Below, one piece after another: positions 54,450 to 61,593 of a stretch of DNA of 64,000 nt. Below the pieces are notes generated by a model. That model saw only the letters and a program-made list of their open reading frames with translations, made no database searches and was not told the DNA's origin. How positions within the stretch are numbered: the first letter of the stretch is position 1; the number at the start of each line of letters is the position of its first letter. A program made the position numbers and the translations under genes. The DNA lies in contig NZ_CP009506.1 in NCBI RefSeq assembly GCF_000970085.1, positions 2,418,001 through 2,482,000 on the forward strand, in the 5' to 3' direction. The stretch comes from Methanosarcina siciliae T4/M. GTDB taxonomy: Archaea; Halobacteriota; Methanosarcinia; Methanosarcinales; Methanosarcinaceae.

Positions 54450-54575
54450 TATATACCGGAAATAATGAGCCATCGTAAATATCTGCCATAATATTCGATA
54501 TTTCCGGAAATTTGATGTTCTGGAACATTGGAAATCCCGGAAATTCAATATTCTGGAATACGATATTTCCGGCAT
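54450..54575 (+). promoter_or_regulatory. Phased palindrome array upstream of lipoprotein gene
   Basis: TTYYGGAA-type palindromes are centred near 54505.5, 54521.5, 54538.5, 54554.5 and 54570.5, spaced 16, 17, 16 and 16 bp, with a further in-phase ACCGGAAAT centred at 54457.5. Sites: TTTCCGGAAA, GTTCTGGAAC, TCCCGGAAA, ATTCTGGAAT, TTTCCGGCAT. The array ends 22 bp before the ATG of the 54598 gene, across the expected promoter. A cooperative operator for a dimeric regulator is the simplest reading. Confidence 0.6.
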
Positions 54576-54597
54576 ATGCACGTTTGAGGGGGATTAA

Positions 54598-55467
54598 ATG
54601 AAATTCATGAAAACACTACTCTTGCTTTTGCTCATAGTATGCCTTATAGGCGTTTCAGGCTGCACGAGTTCGGAAGATTCCGAACCTGAAGTTCCTGTGC
54701 CCGATACTCCTGAACCCAGTCCCGATGTCCCGGCTGTTCCCAGAGCAGCAGGAAACACTTCAACTGACATCCTGAACGAGACCGTTAACATCACAGGTGA
54801 GAGCCAGGCCTATCCAAGTTATACAGCTGCTCCGGCTGCAGAGGGAAAATATCCGGCAGTGGTGCTGATCCACTCCTTTAACGGCTTTGAACCCGGATAC
54901 CAGGAGATGGTGGACGGGATGGCAGCAGACGGGTTTGTTGTGGTTGCTCCGCAGTGGCAGACCTATTCCCGCTCGCCTCCGGATTCAGAGATGGAGGCCC
55001 TTGTCAGAAACAGTGTAAGTTACCTGGAGAGCAGGGATGATGTTGATCCGGAAAAAATTGGTCTCACCGGTTTTTGTGCGGGCGGCAGGTATACCATGCT
55101 TTTCCTGCCCCAGATAGAGGAATTCAATTCAGGGGTTGCCTGGTATGGTTTTCCGTATTCAGGTGGAACTGAGACCCGGCCGGAAGCACCTGCAAACCTG
55201 ACCGACCAGCTTGAAGCCCCGATCCTTATCATCCACGGAACTCGCGACCAGGCGAGCAATGTCTCGGATATCTACCGGTACGCCACCGAGCTGGATGCCG
55301 CTGACAAATATTTCGAACTGAAAGTTTACCAGGGAGAACCACACGGTTTCATGGTCCAAGACGGAGAACTTTCCGAAAGCTTCGTTGCCCGGGACGCATA
55401 TGATGAGATGATTGATTTCTTTGACAGGACACTGAATTCAGGGACAATGAATAATTCGTCCCAGTGA
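54598..55467 (+). CDS. Dienelactone-hydrolase-family lipoprotein
   Basis: 289 residues. Signal peptide with lipobox GVSGC (Cys21), a Pro/Glu-rich linker, then an alpha/beta hydrolase: oxyanion region VVLIHSFNGFEP, nucleophile Cys in TGFCAGGRY (near 160), Asp in IHGTRDQAS, and His in EPHGFM. Cys as nucleophile is the mark of dienelactone hydrolases. Being lipid-anchored outside the cell it may act on lactones, esters or peptidoglycan-like substrates. Array of regular palindromes upstream. Confidence 0.85.
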   Translation: MKFMKTLLLLLLIVCLIGVSGCTSSEDSEPEVPVPDTPEPSPDVPAVPRAAGNTSTDILNETVNITGESQAYPSYTAAPAAEGKYPAVVLIHSFNGFEPGYQEMVDGMAADGFVVVAPQWQTYSRSPPDSEMEALVRNSVSYLESRDDVDPEKIGLTGFCAGGRYTMLFLPQIEEFNSGVAWYGFPYSGGTETRPEAPANLTDQLEAPILIIHGTRDQASNVSDIYRYATELDAADKYFELKVYQGEPHGFMVQDGELSESFVARDAYDEMIDFFDRTLNSGTMNNSSQ

Positions 55468-55753
55468 CCTGAGAGAGCACTATCAGTCTCATCAATTCAT
55501 TTTTTTATAAAAATAGCCTTTCAGTCCATTTTATTATAATAGGGATATATTTTGCCAGTATCATAAATATTGTCTGTATCTCTGAATTTTGCCAGTATCT
55601 CTGAATTTATCTTTTAACAGGTTGTTTTTTACTTTACATTATTGCTGAAAGTAGAGACAACTTTGCAACTTCCGAATACGATTTTCAAAAAAGCAATATA
55701 TATTAAATCCATAATATTAAAATAAAAAATGTTCTTGCCCGAAACATGGACTT

Positions 55754-56806
55754 ATGGTAAACACACTTTCTCACCTGGGAATAGGTTTGCTGATTGCGCT
55801 GGCTCTGGGCCTGAGGGGAAAGAAACTAAAAGTTGTTGCTTTTCTCTCCGTGCTCCCTGATCTGGACGTTATCCCGTATTCGTTGTTCCTCGCTGTCAAC
55901 AGCAGCCTGTCCCATGAGTCCCGGAACCAGCTATTCTACCTGTTCGGGCACAGGGAGTTCACGCACTCAATTCTTTTCATACTTCTGGTTACACTTTTAA
56001 TCTGGGTAAAAACAAGAGACTGGATTTTTACCTATGGGGGATTCCAGTCCATTTTTCTCCATGTTTATCTGGACTATGTCACAACCTGGAAAATGCGCCC
56101 GTTTTATCCGTTCAGTACAGACTCTTCCATTATAGGGGCAGTTTATTTCTATGACCCCCTGCTAAATTTGCTTCCATTCCTGCCCCTCTTCATTGTAATT
56201 GCAGGGAATTTGAAACGCAGGGGGAGGCTAAACGGCAGATTCGACAACTTTTGCGTTTATATAGGTAAGAACGCCGATAAACTCTATGCTTCCCTGATCC
56301 TTGTACTCCTCTTCTGGCTTGCTTTTATGCCGGTTTCAAAAGCCTTCCTCATCAATCATATATCCTGGACAGAAGAAGCCGAAATAAGCTACCAGAATAC
56401 ATATCCTGAAGCCACAGGCAGGTTCCTGACTGCATACTCTTTTAATTCTACTCATTACAAGGTTCTGGAAGTTAGTTATCTTTCAGGAATCGAGAAAAGC
56501 AAATATGTTGAAAAAATATTGATAAATGGAGATATTCCTGATGCTTCTGCCTACATTGAAAAGGCTGAAAAGCTCTATAGTGCCGGCCTTCCTCAGGAAA
56601 TAGACTATCCGGTTTATGTGGTTTCTGAAGACGATGACTCTGTAACGGTAACCCTGAGTGATGCAAGAAATCCTTATGTTGAAAACTGGGCTTACTTCAA
56701 CTCTATTTACAGGTTTATTTTTGACAAAAGGAATGAGGAATATCATGTTTACGCAAGTGTCCAGGGAGGACCGGAAGAGGAACTTAACAGAAACTGGTTT
56801 GAATGA
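55754..56806 (+). CDS. DUF457 (YdjM-like) membrane-bound hydrolase-like protein, copy 1
   Basis: 350 residues. MVNTLSHLGIGLL start, PDLDVIPYS (about 36-44), GHREFTHSI (about 70-78), FLHVYLDYVT, and four to five helices followed by an external region. The His/Asp set is that of the DUF457 metal-dependent hydrolase-like family (LexA-regulated YdjM in bacteria). The C-terminal 150 residues form a soluble domain (YVEKILINGDIPDASAY...VTLSDARNPYV) shared with the next gene. Confidence 0.82.
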   Translation: MVNTLSHLGIGLLIALALGLRGKKLKVVAFLSVLPDLDVIPYSLFLAVNSSLSHESRNQLFYLFGHREFTHSILFILLVTLLIWVKTRDWIFTYGGFQSIFLHVYLDYVTTWKMRPFYPFSTDSSIIGAVYFYDPLLNLLPFLPLFIVIAGNLKRRGRLNGRFDNFCVYIGKNADKLYASLILVLLFWLAFMPVSKAFLINHISWTEEAEISYQNTYPEATGRFLTAYSFNSTHYKVLEVSYLSGIEKSKYVEKILINGDIPDASAYIEKAEKLYSAGLPQEIDYPVYVVSEDDDSVTVTLSDARNPYVENWAYFNSIYRFIFDKRNEEYHVYASVQGGPEEELNRNWFE

Positions 56807-57023
56807 TCCAGTTCAGATGACCATTTCGTCTTTTTTCCAGAGCGGATATAAATTATCCTCTCATTTATATAATAAGAGCCAAATATACAGGAGCGAAGCA
56901 CTATAGCAGTAGAACTTCTCTATCAGAAGAGCTTTAGAACTGAAGTGTTTCCAGAAATATAGTTTTCCAAAACTTATTCATTAAACACACCACAAATAAT
57001 ACGGAAAAATTCACGGTATATTT

Positions 57024-58235
57024 ATGGTAAACACAATTTCCCATATAGGAATCGGTCTGCTTCTTGCCTATGCCCTGGGCTTGAAAGGAAAAAAAAGGCT
57101 TGGCCTGGTTCTTCTTTCTATAATCCCTGACCTGGACTATTTCAGCTACTCGCTCTTTACGCTCATTAACGGAAGCGTAAGTCACGAGATGAGAAACCAG
57201 CTTTTCTATTTGTTGGGTCACAGGGAGTTTACGCATTCGATTTTTTTTGCTTTTCTTGTCGCACTTCTTATCTGGTTCAGAACTAAAGACAGGGCTTTTG
57301 CATTCGGAGGGTTTCAGGCACTTTTCCTGCACATCCTCCTGGATTACACTACCATCGCAAAAATGCGTCCCTTCTATCCGTTCAGCACAAATGAATCCGC
57401 CCTTAGAGCCCTTTACCCCTTCGACCCTGTGATAAATATCATACCCTTGCTACCGGTTTTCATAGTAGCTGCGGAATATATGAAAAACAGGGACAAATGG
57501 AGGCTTGGAACCGGAGTTAAATGGAATTTTAAAAGCAAGAAGAGACGGCCTTTTAAGGGCAGAGACAGCTGGAGCCTAAAAAGTAGAGACAGCCTTAAAA
57601 ACAAAAACAACCTCAAAAACAGAGATATACTGAACAGAAAATTAAGCGGACTGAAAAAATTAAGTGTATTAAACGGGTTCCATGGTTTTGTAAACAGGCA
57701 TGAAGGCAAATTTTATGCTTCTTTTATCCTGATTCTCCTTGTTTGGACCACAATATTCCCTATTGCAAAAGTCCTCCTGATAGACAGCATCTCCAGGGAA
57801 GAAGGAACCAAGATCAGCTACAATGACACCTATCCTATATCGATCGGCAAATTCCTGGCAGCATATTCGTATGATGATACCCGGTATAAACTCCTGAAAG
57901 TCAGCTACTGGTCAGGAGTCGAAAAAAGCTTCTACGTTGAAAAAGTAACCGTGACCGGAGACGTCCCGGATGCCTCCGCCTATGCCGAAAGAGCCGGGAG
58001 GCTATACGGGAATTCAGTGCCTCAGGCGATCGATTATCCTGTATATTCGGTTTCGGAAAAAGATGGGGATGTAACCGTAATATTAAGCGATGCCAGAAAT
58101 CCGTATGTTAAAAATTGGCCTTATTTTGATACGGTTTACAGGTTTGTTTTTGACAGGGAAAGCGGAGAATACGAGGTATATGAGAGTCACTACGGAAGAG
58201 CAGAAAAGAAGCTTGATAAAAACTATTTTGAGTGA
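57024..58235 (+). CDS. DUF457 (YdjM-like) membrane protein, copy 2
   Basis: 403 residues, paralogue of the preceding gene with the same PDLDYFSYS, GHREFTHSI, LHILLDYTT and C-terminal VTVTGDVPDASAY...DARNPYV. It is longer because of about 55 extra residues (165-220) rich in Lys, Arg, Ser and Asn with an SLKSRD/NLKNRD pattern, probably a disordered cytosolic loop grown by slippage. Stop codon is part of an 11-bp tandem repeat. Confidence 0.82.
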   Translation: MVNTISHIGIGLLLAYALGLKGKKRLGLVLLSIIPDLDYFSYSLFTLINGSVSHEMRNQLFYLLGHREFTHSIFFAFLVALLIWFRTKDRAFAFGGFQALFLHILLDYTTIAKMRPFYPFSTNESALRALYPFDPVINIIPLLPVFIVAAEYMKNRDKWRLGTGVKWNFKSKKRRPFKGRDSWSLKSRDSLKNKNNLKNRDILNRKLSGLKKLSVLNGFHGFVNRHEGKFYASFILILLVWTTIFPIAKVLLIDSISREEGTKISYNDTYPISIGKFLAAYSYDDTRYKLLKVSYWSGVEKSFYVEKVTVTGDVPDASAYAERAGRLYGNSVPQAIDYPVYSVSEKDGDVTVILSDARNPYVKNWPYFDTVYRFVFDRESGEYEVYESHYGRAEKKLDKNYFE

Positions 58236-58272
58236 ACCTTGAGTGAACCTTGAGTGAACCTTGAGTGAACCC
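58229..58272. repeat. 11-bp tandem repeat, four copies, starting at a stop codon
   Basis: Unit TGAGTGAACCT, last copy ends CCC. The first copy contains the TGA stop of the 57024 gene (58233-58235), so the repeat grew from the gene's own end without changing the protein. Confidence 0.85.
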
Positions 58273-58434
58273 TGGAAGCAAAAAGCATTTTGAGAAAAAC
58301 CGGAGTCGTTTCCGATTACACTTCATCCAAAAAATGTAATCGGAATAACATAACTATGCTTAAACAACATAATTATGCCGAATTATGCTGAAAAATAATT
58401 TTCCGATTATTATGTCGAAAAATATCTTCCCGAT

Positions 58435-59046
58435 TTATTTCTGAATCTTTTTGAAGTACTTGTCTAGTTCTTCCCAGTCGATTATGTTCCAGAACCCTTC
58501 TATGAATTTGCCCCTATCATTCTTGTAATCAATGTAGTAGGCGTGCTCCCAGACATCCAGGTCCATAATGATCGGGAAATCAGGGACCAGGTTTACATTA
58601 TGCTTTTCTATCTGTACGATCCCGAGCCTTTTGGTGTCATTGCAGAAAGTTAAGGCTGCCCAGCCGGAACCTTCGACACTTGATGCTACCTTGGAAAATT
58701 CTTTTTTAAATCTTTCAAAACTTCCGAAATCTTCCTTAATTGCTTCAGCAAATTCGCCGACAGGTTCCTTGCTGGCATTGCTTGCAGGAGTCATCTCCCA
58801 CCAGAAGAAGTCGTGAAGGACATGCCCGCTCAGATTGAAAGACAGAGCTTTTGCAGTTGCCTTATAGTCAAAATCCGTGCCGTCTTTTCTGGCTTTGTCC
58901 ATCATTTCCAGAAGGGCGTTAGTGTTGTTCACATAACCCTGATGGTGTTTGTCGTGGTGTATGCGCAGCTGTTCTTCGGAAATGTACGGTTCAAGGTCTG
59001 CGTATCCGTATTTCAATGGTGGTAACTTGTACAAGTCTTTAGCCAT
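58435..59046 (-). CDS. sod: Superoxide dismutase (Fe/Mn family)
   Basis: 203 residues from MAKDLYKLPPLKYGYADLEP; a start 43 codons further up lies in repeat-rich DNA and is rejected. Metal ligands H30, H78, D164 (MDLDVWEH) and H168; the HHDKHHQGYVNNTN and GSGWAALTF motifs are intact. Gly74 at the second-sphere position and His149 rather than the Mn-type Gln point to iron or mixed use. Protects from oxygen exposure; single gene. Confidence 0.93.
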   Translation of the reverse strand: MAKDLYKLPPLKYGYADLEPYISEEQLRIHHDKHHQGYVNNTNALLEMMDKARKDGTDFDYKATAKALSFNLSGHVLHDFFWWEMTPASNASKEPVGEFAEAIKEDFGSFERFKKEFSKVASSVEGSGWAALTFCNDTKRLGIVQIEKHNVNLVPDFPIIMDLDVWEHAYYIDYKNDRGKFIEGFWNIIDWEELDKYFKKIQK

Positions 59047-59589
59047 ATTATCTACCCTCTTTACAATCAGCTGTTTTGCAGAATTTGCTCCTGAATCGGA
59101 ATAGAACCCGAGTAGATCAGAATATCTGAATAGACCTGAATAGAATCCGAACGGAATCCAGATAGATCTGAACATAAAATGAAAGGTCTCTGAACAACCT
59201 GAATAACGTTCTAGCAGAATCTAAATGGAATCTAACAGAGTCTACACTTTCCAGTCCGAGATTCAATTACAAATCCTGCCTGCTAACCAATTTTCCCCTA
59301 AATTATGCTAACAGAAGTCTGTCTTTCAAACTACTCTGTCACAAACTACTCAATCCCAAAATATTCTGCGCTGTATATTTTCAATACAAAGCAAATACAT
59401 TTCAAATCGCCATCTGGCAATTCTAAATGTAAAATATAATTATACATCAAACCTATTTAAAGGTAAAAGACGAAAAACATAAGATATTTTTGAAGAAATT
59501 TATACAAGGTTTCGCCAAACTTTTTGTGTCTTTACAAACTTTTTGTTTCGTAATCGTCAAACAGTTTGTTTCGTATTCTCCAAACCGTT
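59047..59589. other. Region upstream of sod with degenerate repeats
   Basis: A loose GAATAGAATCCGAA / GAACGGAATCCAG / GAATCTAAATGGAATC pattern recurs about 59090-59240 on the + strand, with no gene. It should hold the sod promoter near its left end. From 59250 to 59589 nothing is recognised. Confidence 0.4.
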
Positions 59590-59614
59590 TTTCTGTATTT
59601 GTTAGCCTGTAATT

Positions 59615-59855
59615 ATTTGTAGAAATGTACGCCCTAATTCTGCAGAAAGCTTGCGCTCCCTGTGTTGTTCTAAAAATTCCTGATATTTTCTGCTGCAGTT
59701 TCATCATCCTGATATCTCTTTCTGCTTGATTATTCTCAAACGGAACTTTCAAATCTGTCAGGAATCTCAGGATCTTTTCTTTGTGTTCTATAAACCGATC
59801 CAGCAGATTCCTTGCTTTTGTTTTTGGGTTCTTTTCACGTATTCATTGTTTTTCA
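59615..59855 (-). pseudogene. IS66-family transposase remnant
   Basis: The frame reads REKNPKTKARNLLDRFIEHKEKILRFLTDL then VPFENNQAERDIRMMKLQQK and FCRIRAYIST. NNQAERDIR(M)(M)K with KISG.FR is the IS66 catalytic C-terminus. The front is lost at a TGA at about 59857; the rear diverges after YIST. No complete IS66 is in the window. Confidence 0.75.
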
Positions 59856-59956
59856 GAGAAAACTACTCTCCTGCATCTCTTTATTTTACCATTGTTTTGA
59901 TGATGTTCCTAAGCGAAGCTCCAAATTTTACCTGCAATTATCCTTTATACGGGTCT

Positions 59957-59986
59957 GCTTGAGCGCAGCGAAACGAGTGAAAAGAA
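59957..59986. repeat. REP-like repeat, second copy
   Basis: GCTTGAGCGCAGCGAAACGA and GTGAAAAGAAC match the sequence beside the pdxS terminator (48874-48903) with few changes. Methanosarcina genomes carry many such short repeats. The rest of the gap up to 60207 should hold the MarR-gene promoter. Confidence 0.55.
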
Positions 59987-60207
59987 CTGCGGTCGAATTT
60001 TTGGAAAATTGCTAATTTTAGGGCAAATTCCTGAAAACGCAAGCAAATTTTGTTGATGGATATTTTTAAATAGTATTATATCCTCTCGATTAGCACAGTT
60101 TTGTTGATTTTACATCAATCTGTATCCTAACTATATTTATCTCAACAATTGGAATTTCATCAATTGAAATATCAACTATTACTGTCTTGTAACTCCCTGG
60201 AGGAAAC

Positions 60208-60693
60208 ATGGACTCTGAATGCGGTAGAAAAGTAAGGTTGATGAACCTTGAATTCCGGGCACTTTACACTAAACTATTTGAAGATCGGTTTTTCCGCAAA
60301 ATGGCTGCCTCTCAAAATGCCGAAATCAAGGAACTTAACAAAAACCAGCCTCTCGTTATCATGCTAATAGGACTGGTAAAGGAAATTATGCCCTCTACCA
60401 TCGGGACTTATACGGGTATGGACCGGAGCAGTCTTTCGAGAATGGTGGATTCCCTGGAAGAGAAAGGCTTTGTCCGGAGAAAAAACGATCCTGCAGATCG
60501 GAGAAAGGTCCTCGTTTCCTTAACTGAAAAAGGCGAGAGGTGCTATGAGTTCCTGAATGAAATCACTGAGGAAATAGCTGCCGAGATTCTGGGCCTGGGT
60601 GAAGAGCAAGATTTCAGGGATTTTGAAAAGAGCCTTGAAACAATGTTGCGAGTCCTGAGAAAAATCGATTCTGCAATAACAAGCAGAAAATAA
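60208..60693 (+). CDS. MarR-family transcriptional regulator
   Basis: 161 residues. Winged helix with recognition part TIGTYTGMDRSSLSRMVDSL (about 70-89) and wing DPADRRKVLVSLTEKG (93-108), the MarR signature. It starts MDSECGRKVRLMNLE after a GGAGG. Such proteins usually repress nearby transport or stress genes; the RND exporter 900 bp downstream is a natural candidate. MNLEF at codon 12 is an alternative start. Confidence 0.85.
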   Translation: MDSECGRKVRLMNLEFRALYTKLFEDRFFRKMAASQNAEIKELNKNQPLVIMLIGLVKEIMPSTIGTYTGMDRSSLSRMVDSLEEKGFVRRKNDPADRRKVLVSLTEKGERCYEFLNEITEEIAAEILGLGEEQDFRDFEKSLETMLRVLRKIDSAITSRK

Positions 60694-60824
60694 GATAGGA
60701 GACAGGAAACTTTGAAATCAGGACATAAATGTTTAAAAAATCTTAAAATTAAAAATCTACTAAAAAATTTATAAATGTATTGATGCCGAAATTTCGTATT
60801 TAGCTTCTTTCATGGAGGAAAGAC

Positions 60825-61190
60825 ATGGCCCGGAAACTTATCAATAACCTGCAGAAACTTGGCTTTACCGAAAACGAAGCCAAGATCTATGCTACCCTTG
60901 TCTGTATTAATATGGCAACGGCAAGGGAAATCTATGAAACGAGCAGGGTTCCCAGACCCAAGGTGTACAAAGTCCTGAGGGGAATGGAAGAGAAAGGATA
61001 CGTACAGATAATTGAAGGGGATCCTATTCGTTTCAGCTGCATACGTCCGGAAGACCTCATCACGAGGATCAGAAATGACTTTTTGCTCTCTCTGAACGAG
61101 ACTTTCTGTCGGCTCCATGCTTTGAACCCTAGCCCTGAAGGGAAAGTCCTCAGTTCCGGAGAATCTATGGAACTCGGAATGGAGTGCTAA
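60825..61190 (+). pseudogene. Truncated TrmB-family regulator
   Basis: 121 residues with the N-terminal winged helix of TrmB proteins (NLQKLGFTENEAKIYATL; TAREIYETSRVPRPKVYKVL). It stops at TAA (61188-61190), but the same frame continues KVSGQFSGAVLDIFTPKSDYEAFLW before the next stop, which looks like the effector-domain continuation. So a nonsense change ended the gene early, and the sequence after it has turned into a tandem repeat. The short form may still bind DNA. Confidence 0.65.
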
Positions 61191-61242
61191 AAAGTCTCAG
61201 GGCAATTTTCCGGTGCTGTTCTGGATATTTTTACGCCAAAAT

Positions 61243-61350
61243 CCGACTATGAGGCATTTCTATGGTGATCCGACTATGAGGCACTTCTATGGTGATCCGA
61301 CTATGAGGCACTTCTATGGTGATCCGACTATGAGGCACTTCTATGGTGAT
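61243..61350. repeat. 27-bp tandem repeat, four copies
   Basis: Unit CCGACTATGAGGCACTTC followed by TATGGTGAT; copies begin at 61243, 61270, 61297 and 61324 and are identical except one T in the first. It lies in the decayed 3' part of the TrmB gene. No spacers, so not CRISPR. Confidence 0.9.
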
Positions 61351-61516
61351 ATTCGTTCTGAAATCATACCGCAGAAATACTGAATGAAAACCAAAGTGGT
61401 TGGAAAACAAAATGGTTGAGAAATTCAGTGGCTGAAAAATGAAGTTGTTGGAAAAATTTGACTAAAAAACAACCCTCATTGTAATAACTTGACTAAAAAA
61501 TAAATTTGACTAAAAA

Positions 61517-61567
61517 ACAATCCTTACTGAAAAACAATCCTTACTGAAAAACAATCCTTACTGAAAA
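61517..61567. repeat. 17-bp tandem repeat, three copies
   Basis: Unit ACAATCCTTACTGAAAA at 61517, 61534 and 61551, preceded by degenerate AATTTGACTAAAAA copies. It lies 15 bp before the ribosome site of the RND exporter, so length changes would move its promoter relative to the start. Confidence 0.85.
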
Positions 61568-61593
61568 ACAATGTCTCCTTAGGAGGATTCTTT

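Noticed and set aside
59047..59175. 43-codon N-terminal extension of superoxide dismutase
   Set aside because: The extension is encoded by degenerate repeat DNA and the family starts at MAKDLYKLPPL.
61188..61190. Read-through (pyrrolysine-type) of the stop in the TrmB gene
   Set aside because: The codon is TAA, not TAG, and the next frame segment ends soon after, so decay is simpler.
61243..61350. Possible CRISPR array (27-bp repeats)
   Set aside because: Copies are back to back with no spacers and no cas gene is nearby; it is a simple tandem repeat.
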